NCBI RefSeq assembly: GCF_000005505.3
Contig: NC_016135.3
Location: 16,276,613-16,340,612 of the forward strand
DNA from: Brachypodium distachyon
Lineage: Eukaryota; Streptophyta; Magnoliopsida; Poales; Poaceae
Direction of reading: 5' to 3'
DNA length: 64,000 bases
The position numbers and the translations under genes are program-made. Below the pieces are notes generated by a model. That model did not search any database. It had not been told where the DNA came from and worked only from the letters and a program-made list of their open reading frames with translations. Positions 21,978-31,949 of this stretch are shown here, piece after piece (within the stretch, counting starts at the first letter, position 1; each line of letters begins with the position of its first letter).

Positions 21978-24900
21978 TCAACGCGCTTCATATTGAACAA
22001 CTGCCCACAAGAGAAGATTGATTGATTAAAAATTGAACAATGATTGAATGTTGAATAAAAAAAATCAAGTTTGGAATTAACAACTAGAAAATGTTAACTC
22101 CACTGCGAACATCAAGAATACATCAGATCTTTCTCAACGTTTTTACATGAATAACAGTTAGTTCAAAGTGGTTTTGTGTCATGTTTGTTGACCCATAAAT
22201 AAAATTCTCAGGGATCAAGTTAACTATGCCATGAAAATAAAATGCACAAATGAGTGATAAACAGTAAACTTTACACTGGGAACACAAAACAAATGAATGT
22301 CTGACAAAATCAGATGCCTGCTAACCTATATTGCCTCCATCTATAGAAGAGAAATACATTGTTCTCGTAAGGGTGCAGTCCTTGTTTGGTATGCATTATT
22401 ATTTAAAACAAAAACAGTAGTTCATTGGCCATTAAACCGAACTGCTTGGCATGACAAAGTACAACAGTGAGGTAAGGTGGTGTGTATCGCCGCCTTTCTA
22501 CTTTTACTCATGTATACAAAACCAAATCATCATCTGAGAACAAAAGCATAGTCAGCAGTTTCAACAATTTCAACTTTCATAGCTGATCTTTACTCTTTAA
22601 CAGGTAATAGTCAAGTTCATATGAATTTTTTTTCAAGATACTACCCTAGATCTTGGTGGAAAATCCACCTAACCCCATAAAGTTCAAACCTAATTTACAA
22701 AGCAACACATGGTTGTAGGACAACCAGTTTTGAATTTTAGTGTTAGGCAGCTTTCCCTAGATTCAGGGATTCAAATTTCCAATATCCATAGCATTCAAGG
22801 TTGTAGAAAGCGCTACTGCACGCATAAATGGAAGCATGTGCAAGGTTTATATGAACCTCAGAGACCACATATACCACAGAGATACTTGGGCCTAATGTGC
22901 ATTAGTACATTTCACTAAATTAAGCAATAACAAATCTGTACTAAAGGTCCTCGAAGTCCTTCAACAAGTTCTCCATTCTATTGTAAGTCATTAAACTAAT
23001 GAACGATGAAAATATGAACTACACTGAGCACAACTTGCACCTGCTTACATCGACTATATTGAAGTTCTTATGAAAAGTCTAGATAACCACATAAACTTTG
23101 GTGAAAAATCTGCATAACATCATCAACTTCAAACCGTGCGTCCTACCCTTACAGACTGTAAGTACAATTTTGGGGTAGGAGATAGCAGTTTTCAATATTA
23201 ATGAAGTTATGTGACTATTACCAGGTTCAAGAAATAATGTACACGTTTTCAAACTTTCTATTTATGTATGGTTCTTCATTCTATCTAGACTCAACTAATA
23301 AAAAAATAATGTAAGTATAGACAAGGTTCATATATTCTTCAATGAGCTCATAACTTGGCACATACTTACATCTAATGTGGAACACCTATATTAAATATAG
23401 CAAGCGTAGTGCTAGAGTTATGGAAAGTCCAGATAACCACATGAACCTTAGTGAAAAATCCGCCTAACATCTTAAACTTTACTCTGCACCTTATACTGTA
23501 CCACAACAATTTTGGGATAGCAGAACAAAATTCGATTTAACCATGTTAGGCGGCTTTTCCCCAAGGTTCACGAAGCTACGTAGACGTTTTCAAGCATATT
23601 TTTTTCATTCTATCTTAAGTCGAGAACTATTGCAGATATAAATGAAACATGTACAAAGTTTATATGCACTTCCATGAGCACATATAACTTGCATATGCTT
23701 CCACCAATGTGCATGCATTACCACAGGTTGTACTAAGTTTAGCAATAACTGATTAACACTATTCAATGTGCATCCCATAACCACTGCAGAAATAAATGGA
23801 AGCATGTACAAGGTTCATATGTACTTCACTGAGCTCATATATCTTGGCACATACTTTCATCTAATTTGCAACAGCTATACTAAATAAGCAAAGCACAAAT
23901 ACATAATGCTAGAGTTACTATAAGTCCAGATAACCACATAAATGAATCTTAGAAAAAAAATTCGCCTAACATCTTAAACTTTATTTTGCACATTCAACAC
24001 CTATTGCAGAAAAAATCTTGGTATAGCAGAACAAAATTAAATTTAATGCTGTTAGGCGGCTTTTCTCTGAGATTCACGAAGTTATGTAGAGTTTATGAAA
24101 CATATATGGTTTTCATTCTATCGTAAGTCAAAACTGTTGCAGAAATAAATGGAAGCATGTACAAGGTTTATATGCGCTTCTATGTGCACAAATAACTTGC
24201 ATATGCTCCCACCAATGTGCTTGCATTACCACAGGTTGTAGCAAAAACTGATTAACACTATTCACTGTGCATCCCATAACAACTGCAGCAATAAATGAAA
24301 GCATGTATAAGGTTCATATGTACTTCAATGAGCTCATATAACTTGGCACATACTTTCATCTAATGTGCAACAGCTATACGAAACCAGTAAGCACAAATAC
24401 ATAATGCTAAAGTTACGAAAGTCCAGATAACCACATGAATCTTAGAGAAAAATCCGCCTAACATCTTAAACTTTATTTTGCACATTCTACACCAATTGTA
24501 GAACAAAACTTTGGTATAGCGGAACAAAATACAATTTAATGCTGTTAGGCGGCTTTTCACTTTGATTCATGAAATTATGTAGACTTTTTCAAAAATATTC
24601 TTTTCATTCTATCCTAAGTCAAGAACTGTTGCAGAAATAAATGGAAGCATGTACAAGGTTTATATACACTTCTATGAGCACATCCAACTTGCACATATTT
24701 CATCCAATGTGCACGCATCACTACACGTTGTACTAGGTGTAGCAGTAACTGACTAACGATATTTAATGTGCATCGCATAACTACTGCAGAAATAAGTGGA
24801 AGCATGTATAAGGTTTATATTTTGATCAGCCTTAAGATAATTTTAACTGGCCAGATGCACCCCATAACTTGTTCTTCTAAAATGATTTAGGAAAAGTAGC

Positions 24901-25337
24901 AGGTTGGCTCAACTAGGCTGGAAAAAATCTCAGTAGAAGGCATTTTCCCATATGACCATTATCATCATGCAACCACTAGATTACAATTTAAACAGCAGAG
25001 ACAATAAAATAAACTATGAAGAGGAAACAAAAAAACGGTACAGAAGAGGGATGTAGCAATACTTCGGCGGGTGCGCTTCTTGTAGAGGATGCGGTAGCCA
25101 CATTCACGGGACTGGATCACATCTCCTGACTTTAGCGTGTTCTCAGCTCCGCAATCTGAAAATAACGAAAATCAATTCGATTGTTTATACTGCATAACAA
25201 CAAGGAATCCAGTGAAGAGCGAAGTTAACACCAACTGCCTCTCTTCAGAAGCTCAATACGACCACCAGAGAGAGAGAGAGAGAGAGAGATCAACCTCCGC
25301 ACAGATAGCTGACGGGCTCCGGCTGCTGCGGATCCAT
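21978..25337 (-). CDS. NRPB12: RNA polymerase subunit RPB12/RPABC4-like, zinc ligand missing
   Basis: Three small exons on the minus strand: 25337-25295, 25155-25063 and 22000-21978, GT-AG and phase-consistent, giving 52 residues. The protein begins MDPQQPEPVSYLCGDCG and ends RRIVQYEAR, with CGYRILYKKRTRR between, which identifies the smallest zinc-ribbon subunit shared by RNA polymerases I, II and III. Length fits the family. The zinc ribbon needs CxxC...CxxC. The first pair is intact (CGDC) but the second reads SREC, because the codon is TCC instead of TGC. Intron 2 is 3.06 kb and full of repeats. Loss of a ligand suggests either a pseudogene or a divergent copy; the frame and splice sites remain intact. 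Confidence 0.85.
22800..24835. repeat. Higher-order tandem repeat in RPB12 intron 2
   Basis: Blocks with GCAGAAATAAATGGAAGCATG recur at about 23633, 24134 and 24628 (spacing 501 and 494). Between them are half-unit copies near 23790, 24282 and 24786. A second shared block, GTCCAGATAACCACAT, recurs near 23430, 23922 and 24421. A degenerate unit lies near 22822. The period is about 495 bp with two related halves, three to four copies. It has no coding content. Confidence 0.8.
25267..25289. repeat. (GA)n microsatellite
   Basis: About eleven GA dinucleotides lie in the first intron of the RPB12-like gene, just inside its 5' splice site. Confidence 0.9.
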
Positions 25338-25402
25338 CGGGTAGGATTTCTCGTAACGGAGAGGGAGAAGCTACTGCGGCGGCTGGAGTTGGGTTTCCAC
25401 GA

Positions 25403-25630
25403 GGAAGAAGTCCACATAACCCCCTCAACTATGTCAAACCGGCTACTCCACCCCCTCAACTATAAAACCGGGCACTTAATCCCCTAATCTTTTCAAAATC
25501 GGGCAAATCACCCCCTCGGGCCAAATCAAGCCGGTTTTGAAAAGATTAGGGGATTAAGTGCCCGGTTTTATAGTTGAGGGGGTGGAGTAGCCGGTTTGAC
25601 ATAGGTGAGGGGGTTATGTGGACTTCTTCC
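25403..25630. mobile_element. Foldback MULE-like MITE
   Basis: The two arms are almost perfect inverse copies of about 100 bp, from GGAAGAAGTCCACATAACCC on the left to the inverse ending GACTTCTTCC at 25630. Flanking 10-mers gtttccacga (25393-25402) and gtttgcacga (25631-25640) differ at one base. A 9-11-bp duplication fits Mutator-like elements. It sits about 65 bp upstream of the RPB12-like ATG, in the region shared with the divergent gene at 26792. Confidence 0.85.
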
Positions 25631-26791
25631 GTTTGCACGAGTTAGGGTTTGGTTAGTGTGTAGCTACGGGAAGAGGGGAAGAAGAAGATTTATTATATAG
25701 AGCTGCTACCCACCTAGGTTACCAGGCCGGCCTCTTCTCTGGGCTGGTAAATAAGCACCTCGCTGGCCTAGTTCAGTAGTTTGAGCGCCAGTCCAGTTTT
25801 TTTTTAAATTATGAGCGCCAGTCCAGTTACATGCGTTTCGATGGCATCTAGCTTGTTTTTTCTTATTGGGTTTGTATATTTTTTGCGGTGCCATCTTGAC
25901 GTGCAGATGATGTCATTAGAAGATTGATGTCCTGAGGCATCGCAGTCTATTTCTTGAAGTTAGTTGTTATTGTGGTTCATCCTTTTGTGTTTTGGTCTTT
26001 TTTATCGATTCATCGATAAAACAACGGTTTCACAACTTGTCTCTTGCAAGGGGTGTGTCTCTCACTTCAAAAAAAAAGTGTGTGTCTCCAATTATGGTAC
26101 ATTCAACGGTCTAAGGTTTTCAGTGTTTGAGATAGTCGACTCATGCGGCTTCTCAAAACCCATAAGGTTAGTCCAGCTTGTGCAAAAATGATGTTTTGCA
26201 ATTTCGTAATCGAATACCTGCAGGAATATCAAGATGTGAATGACGGGTCTAGTGGTGTTGATTTCAAAGGCCCATGATGAAGCTTTTGGTTTAGAAAGGA
26301 TCTTCGTTACTTTTGTTTTTTGTCGATTGTACCCGATCTAGTGTAATCCCTCTGTCTCATATTAAGTCACTCAAATTTACCCAAATATGAATATATCTAT
26401 ATCAAAACAACGTCTAGATACATGTAATATTTCGTCACTTAATATGAGATGGAAAGGGTACTTTTTTTTATGAAATAAAGGCAGATCGTTGTTTTTAAAA
26501 AATGAACACACAATTTTCGATTCTGCGCTAGAAAGAGACTTGCTTTTGAGAGCTGTAACCGTAAGATATTGTTTCTTCCTCCTGATGTTCTTAAACTTTT
26601 TTCTAATGCTGATTGATCATTCCGAGTTAACCGATTTTAAATTTAAGTAGTAATATAATGTAAGATTCACTTCACTACGGTATGTCCACGAGTCAGCGCT
26701 TTCTCCCTCGACTAATTAACCGCCACGGGGAGGGAGTTAACCGTGCGCGAGCGCCTTTCAGGCATCTGATGGGAGTTGGTTAAACTAAAAG
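25631..26791. other. Intergenic promoter region between divergent genes
   Basis: This region lies between the RPB12-like gene (-) and the membrane-protein gene (+). It contains one MITE (26346-26458) and otherwise AT-rich single-copy sequence. No ORF with family resemblance was found. A GC-rich stretch at 26690-26770 just before the ATG probably holds the core promoter. Confidence 0.5.
26346..26458. mobile_element. Stowaway-like MITE, eroded
   Basis: ATCCCTCTGTCTCATATTAAGTCACT at the left is the inverse of AGTGACTTAATATGAGATGGAAAGGG at the right, with one or two mismatches. TA flanks are at 26344-26345 and 26459-26460. Confidence 0.8.
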
Positions 26792-27498
26792 ATGGGGTCC
26801 GTCGTCGGCACGGCGGCGAACGGCATCGGCACGTTCCTCGGCAACGCCTTCACCGCGCCCTTCAGGAGTCTCTTCGGCGCGTCCTGCGAGTAAGCCCCAT
26901 GATCAAAACGCCCGATCTACAGTCTCTAGTGGATTTCCTTGCAGTGAGCATGGATTTGAGTTTGACACCAATTTCTGTCTCGAATCATTGAAGGGGCGTT
27001 TGTTCAGGGACGTGGGACGTGGCCTGCTTCCTGGAGCACCTGTGCGTGTCCAGTCTAGCCAGGCTCTTCATGGTGCTGGTCCTCTCATACATCAGTAAGC
27101 GTCGACAGCCTCACACACACCAACTCTTGCATGAGTTTCTTGCTGAGAATGGATTCTTTGTTTGTTTTGTGGCAGTGCTGTTGCTGGCGTACCTGATGTG
27201 CAAAGTGGGCATCATCCAGTGCGTGGTGAAGAAGGGCTGCAAGATGTCGGCGGCGGCGTGCTCTGCCTGCTGCCGCGTGCTGGGGGCCTCGTCCTGCTTC
27301 CTCTGGCGCAAGCTGCGGGACACCAAGCGCGTGCACCGCGGACGACGCGCCGGATCGAGCTCCGAAGAAGAGGGCTCCGAGGACTCCTACGACGATGCTG
27401 ATGATGGGAGGAGCGTGAGAAGGCGGAGCAGGGCGAGAGAGGGGTCGTCGTCGGTGAGGGAGAGGAAGAAGGACAGGCTGCGGCGGTTGTCCTGTTGA
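26792..27498 (+). CDS. Small cysteine-rich membrane protein of unknown function
   Basis: Three exons: 26792-26889, 26994-27094 and 27176-27498, totalling 522 nt and 173 residues. I chose the acceptor at 26993 (ATTGAAG) over the nearer TTCAG because only it keeps the frame into CSGTWDVACFLEHLC. The N-terminus is short and Gly-rich (MGSVVGTAANGIGTFLGN). A hydrophobic segment spans the exon 2/3 join (LARLFMVLVLSYI, then LLLAYLMCKVG), giving one or two membrane passes. A cysteine cluster follows (CVVKKGCKM, CSACCRV, CFLWRKL), and then a long charged tail rich in Arg, Ser and Glu. It resembles an uncharacterised plant membrane-protein family. I assign no function. Confidence 0.75.
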
Positions 27499-27924
27499 AC
27501 AGAGGGAGTATGGCAAATGCAATGGGAGACCACTCATGCAGGCTATCAGCTCGGGCTCCTCGACACTAGAGTAGCGACCAAGGAAATTTCAGAAATTCCA
27601 AGTTGAACGGTACCATCATTGAATCTCTAATGATGACACACCGCTTCCAAGGTCCTCGGGCATAATAATGTCCATAGTTTAGCCTAAATCAGTTTGGGAG
27701 CCTAATCAAATTTGGGGTTCAGCTTTTCTAGAAAACTGGAAGAGAGCAGCTTGTGGGACTTCAGAATCGGGTCCTTAATGTAGTATTGAAGTAGATGTAC
27801 TTTTGCTATGTCGAGGAAGTCCACCGGGTTGATTCTTCAATAGGAGTTACGAGCCCGAACTGACTTTCTCGGTTTCTATACATTTAAGCAAAAGAGAATT
27901 TAGGACTACTTGTTTACATAAATA

Positions 27925-28151
27925 CCACCTTTGTTTAAATATAAGAAACATTAGTTTTATCGTAAGTCAAACTTCTTAAGGGTGACCAAACTTATAAAAA
28001 ACCAATCAACATGTAGAATATCCAATAAATATATTATGCAAATACATATGAATTTACTCAAACTAATTTAGAGTCACAGATTTCACATTTTATATATAAA
28101 TTTGAACAAAGCTTAAGAACTTTTATTAAGAACAAAGCTAAGACAAAGGAG
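27925..28151. mobile_element. Stowaway-like MITE remnant
   Basis: The left end CCACCTTTGTTTAAATATAAG and right end AAGACAAAGGAG are weak inverse copies between TA flanks. The interior TAAGTCAAACTTCTTAAG is typical of the longer grass elements. The inverted repeats are eroded. Confidence 0.55.
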
Positions 28152-28489
28152 TACTTCGTAGCTAAGGCAGTTGCTATGAAAATATATATGGATTTATTCA
28201 AAATAATTTAGAGTCACATATTTCATATACTTCCTCATTTTCAAAATAAGTGACGTGTGAATCTGTATAAATTTTTATAAAATCCACATCATTTATTTTG
28301 TAACGGATGGAATATTTTTTTTTGATCGAAGTTTTATTAAGAACAACTCTAGGACAAAGGGACTGCTTCGTAGCTAAGGCCTTTGCCTCAGCTGTCGGGT
28401 CACTCGAGACTCACTGTACAGAATGACCAAGACTGGTGGGGACACTTTCTCCAAAAGTAAAAATAAAACATACATCTTAGTTTAGGAAC

Positions 28490-28900
28490 ACATTGCTGCG
28501 GCGGGCCGGTGGCAGTGTGGCGCTTATAATTTACTGCCGGCCGCCGGGGCATGGCGCTAGGGCACACAGGTTACAGCCGTGCAGGATCGGCTCCAGTTGC
28601 ACTGCAGGGTCTGCTTCCGCCTTCCGCTTAATGCAGGCCGGTGCCATGAAAGGAGCGGCGTTAACGACTGCGCCTGCTCGGCCGTGCTGGACTGTCTGTC
28701 GTAGATTGCGTTCAGGGTACCGAAAGGTCCGAAATCCAGGAAGCAGCGGGAAGTACCGTCTGGCCACTGGCCTATGAGATCTGCTGCCAGTCTGCCAGAT
28801 CTGCCGGCCTTCAAAACGAGCTTGGAGCTTGCCAGTTGCCGCAGGGGGTGTGTACTACGGTCTGAAACCTGTCGAATGGGACTGGCCCTCGGTTTTTCAT
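28490..28900. other. Unassigned GC-rich island
   Basis: This block is clearly richer in G and C than its flanks and open on both strands (94 aa plus, 130 aa minus). Neither translation resembles a family I know, and no splice or start context favours one strand. It may be a fragment of a lost gene or of a GC-rich element. Confidence 0.4.
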
Positions 28901-29266
28901 TTTCGCATGAAATAAAACATGGAACGAAATGGATCGGAGGAGCAGCCACTCTTCATATAATGAGCTGCGTCAGTTAATTCGGACCGGAGGTAGTTATTAA
29001 ATCGGGAAGACAAATTTTTTTGGAAGACACTGAACTGACTTTGGCACTTCTTGATCTGCTCGTGAAGCAGTGCCACACGCTGCTGCTCTCCATTACTCTA
29101 CTTATTTGGCAATAACAATATGTAAGTCTGCCGACCATGTCAGGGTACATGCACGCGATACCCAAATCTGGTCCATACCGGACCAGTCTTCGTGGATCCT
29201 TTCTAGGCCGAAGATACGTATTTCAATAGTCCGGACTTAGGTGCTCCGGTGCTCCGAAGTACACTA

Positions 29267-29479
29267 CTCCCTTTCTTCCTGAATGTAAAGAAATTGTCTT
29301 TGTTCTAAGTCAAACTATTTTAATTTTAACCAAGTGTATAGGAAATTATCTATAACTTCAAATTAGTTTAATTCGATAATACACATCACGATATATATTT
29401 TCACAGTGTACTTATTTGATAAGAAATTTAACTTGGGATGAAGCTAGAACTTTTTATAGGAGTATTTAAACAGAGGGAG
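29267..29479. mobile_element. Stowaway-like MITE, long form
   Basis: It opens CTCCCTTTCTTCCTGAATGTAAAG and closes with ACAGAGGGAG, with TA on both sides (29265-29266 and 29480-29481). The 213-bp interior has TAAGTCAAACTATTTTAA, typical of the family. Confidence 0.65.
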
Positions 29480-29804
29480 TACTCTCCAAATGTGAAGAAA
29501 CCACTAAAAATGTTAACACTGATATAGCACTCACTCTGATTCTAAATTACTGTCGTTATTTTAGTTCAAATTTTATGGATCATAACGTCTTTCTAACATC
29601 TATCTATACCAACATATCATAAGTTCGTTGCTATGCTATGGATCAAAAACAAACAAGAAAAGCAAGTGCAAGACGATAAAAACCATTTTTTCCTATCTTT
29701 CACTCCCCATTGGTCCACGGTTCTGCAAACAAGTGATTGGTTCCTTGTTCCATCAAGGGGTGATAGATTGTTACCTCGATAGGTATTGTTCTCATGCGCG
29801 ATTT

Positions 29805-30250
29805 GTTTAGATGTGGGGAGACTTCAGGCAATATAGAGATTTACCAAGGTTCAGCCCTCTTCGATTGGGTAACAGTTGTACCATTGTCTTGTTATATTAT
29901 CGGGAACTCAAAATAGAAAAGTGTTTACAATGGGGGTGTCCAAGCGAGTCTACTGACCGACGGGTTCAATGTGATGTAGATTGTACGCTCTGCAATGCAT
30001 TGATTGCTCTCTCTCTCTCTCTCCCGCGCAGACCCGTGACCACTTTTTCATATGAACGGTATGATGATTACTTTTTTTATGTTTGTATGACTCCATGTCA
30101 CACAGTACAGGTCTCCTGGCACAAGACGAGTGAGACCCATACTGTACCTTCCAAGTATCTGACAAGGGTTCGTTCCGATCTCATGCGCTACCTTCGCGCA
30201 GGTCAGTGCATGATTTAGGGCCGCTGTACTCGTAGACCGGGGCTAAGTGC
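29805..30250 (-). mobile_element. Possible LTR remnant
   Basis: GAGATTTACCAAGGTTCAGCCCTC resembles the R/U5 phrase in the E1 LTR (AGATTTACCCAGGTTCGGAGCCCTC). A CT microsatellite (30005-30023) follows. I found no matching partner LTR and no TG...CA border, so this is tentative. Confidence 0.35.
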
Positions 30251-30642
30251 CTAAGTTACACGACTCTTACTACATATATTTATATCCTGCAACCAAAACA
30301 ATGTTGTAGATACATATACATTTTAAAAAAGTGTGTGGCAATTTCTCAGTTGCTTGATTTTTAAGTAAAAGGTATGTTGGATTAAGATCCGAGGGCCAAC
30401 CCGTCTTCTCTCCCACATGATATCGCTAAATTAAAGGTTTGATCTCTAACTAAAAATCGGTCGACTTCTTAATCAAATCCGTTGAAAAAAGATCGTCTGA
30501 AATTCCCGTTAAAATCATCGTGAAATATCCTGCTGACCCTTGTACGCCTTGGGTGGTCGTCCTCCGTTGATGCAGAGGGACTGTGGGCGGGTTAGCAGGC
30601 AGGCACGTGCGTGGGCCCGAAGCGGCGATCCTGCTGCCCATC

Positions 30643-30650
30643 TATATATA
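30643..30650 (+). promoter_or_regulatory. TATA box of the response-regulator gene
   Basis: TATATATA lies 103 bases before the first ATG (30753) and 200 before the one that opens the receiver domain (30850). Spacing to a GAGAGAGGGACA leader is normal for a plant promoter. Confidence 0.55.
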
Positions 30651-30849
30651 TGGTGCCACCGCCGTGTCAAGGTCGGATGCTTTGCTTTCGTGCTGATTAA
30701 TCTGGGAGAGAGGGACAAGACAGAGAGACAGAGCGCGTACGTAGATTCATCGATGGACATGTCGGCGCCGGTGGGCTGCGGCGGCGGCGGAAGAGGAGGC
30801 TTGTTGCTGCCGAGGCGGCGGCAAGGAGGCGAAGGAGAAGAGTGCCAAG

Positions 30850-31631
30850 ATGGCCCAGGTGGTGCCGTATGTCATGGCCGTCGACGACAGCTCCGTCGAC
30901 CGCGCCGTCATCACCGCCCTGCTCCGCCGATCCAAGTACAAAGGTACCACGAACTTCTACTAGTCCCCAGATGCGCTGCCGTGCGTAGCGACAAAATCGT
31001 CCCCTGTTTCTTTCGCCTACAAACTGAGGATTGCAACAAAACAGAGCATGCAAAAGCATTGTTTCGTCCATTCATTCAGAGAGTAGATTAGCAACATTAG
31101 AGAAACACAAATTCCAGATTTTCTAGTCTCGTCTTCTACTAAGACAGTTCGTGCTAACTTAACTTTCTAGGTGCAGTAACTGCCGTGGATAGCGGCAAGC
31201 GGGCGCTGGAGATACTTGACTCGGTATACACACACATTGATCTGCCGTTATTTCTTCTGGACGTACTGGATCATTTTCTTCGTATCGAACCTTCTTTTGT
31301 TGACATTTTGCAAACTTCGTTTTGGATCCAGGAGCCGAACGTGAGCATGATCATCACGGACTATTGGATGCCGGAGATGACCGGCTACAACCTGCTCAAG
31401 AAAATCAAGGTATATATAGTACAATACTAACCTCCGGGGTTGATCTGTAATGATCCGTGGATAGCGGCAAGCGGGCGCTGGAGTAATAGCCTAGGCATCT
31501 GAAGATTCTAGTACCAGCTGACACGATGTAAACTAACAATACACGTTCAGGAGTCGTCTACACTATGTTCTAATTCCGACCAAAGGTCCATAAGTCTAAA
31601 TGTTCTCCTAAACGTAAGCTTCAATGTATGA
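30850..31631 (+). pseudogene. Two-component response regulator, truncated receiver domain
   Basis: Exons are 30850-30943, 31177-31223 and 31332-31409, with a remnant of exon 4 from 31551. The acceptor at 31176 is chosen because it restores [16 protein letters not shown]. The receiver domain shows the acidic pair (VMAVDDSSVDRA) and the phospho-acceptor Asp ([16 protein letters not shown]). This is the signature of plant type-A regulators in cytokinin phosphorelay. After GAGTCGTCT the fourth exon turns into unrelated sequence and hits a stop at 31631, so the conserved Thr/Ser and Lys of the domain are missing. Two earlier ATGs (30753, 30759) are out of frame with the receiver. It is most likely a gene fragment. 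Confidence 0.75.
31456..31484 (+). repeat. 29-bp exact copy of exon 2 sequence in the next intron
   Basis: Positions 31456-31484 repeat 31183-31211 without mismatch (CCGTGGATAGCGG...GCTGGAG), 273 bp downstream. The flanks differ and there is no splice context, so it is not an exon. Confidence 0.95.
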
Positions 31632-31949
31632 GCATCCCAAACCTCAGACAAGATATGTGTTGTTCATTGGATATAGGCAGAACAGCTCAAGCGGAAAATT
31701 AATCCGCTGTCCATTACCAACATTCCAAAAATAAACCGTTTTAACAACACTGTCTGCACTTAAAAACATCTATCCAAAAAGGAGAGGTGTTACTGGTAGA
31801 GCCGTAGAAACGGTTTGGACAGTTAGTATCATGCTTATTACCGCCATCATTTCCCTACTTCAATAAGATTGCTACTTACCTACTTTCTAATGCAGATGCA
31901 GGTACATGATTGTCGAGAATAAAAAAATGCAACATCACAGAATGCATAC
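31632..31949. other. Junction sequence between two truncated convergent genes
   Basis: This stretch lies between the last recognisable response-regulator codon and the last recognisable Rab-escort exon. I searched both strands by eye for the rest of the receiver domain and for the last Rab-escort exon and saw neither. No MITE ends are visible. Confidence 0.5.

Larger units (their letters stand above)
27499..30600. other. Intergenic region with eroded MITEs and a GC-rich island
   Basis: Three kilobases without a gene I can support. It holds Stowaway-like remnants (27925-28151, 29267-29479), a possible third one near 28205-28315, a GC-rich island at 28490-28900, and an LTR-like remnant around 29805-30250. 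The latter has a phrase close to the AGATTTACCAAGGTTC signature seen in gypsy LTRs. Confidence 0.5.

Noticed and set aside
27085..27537. 150-residue minus-strand ORF
   Set aside because: Antisense shadow of the membrane-protein exon 3; it has no introns or family match.
31456..31484. An additional response-regulator exon
   Set aside because: It is an exact 29-bp copy without splice sites and is followed at once by a stop.
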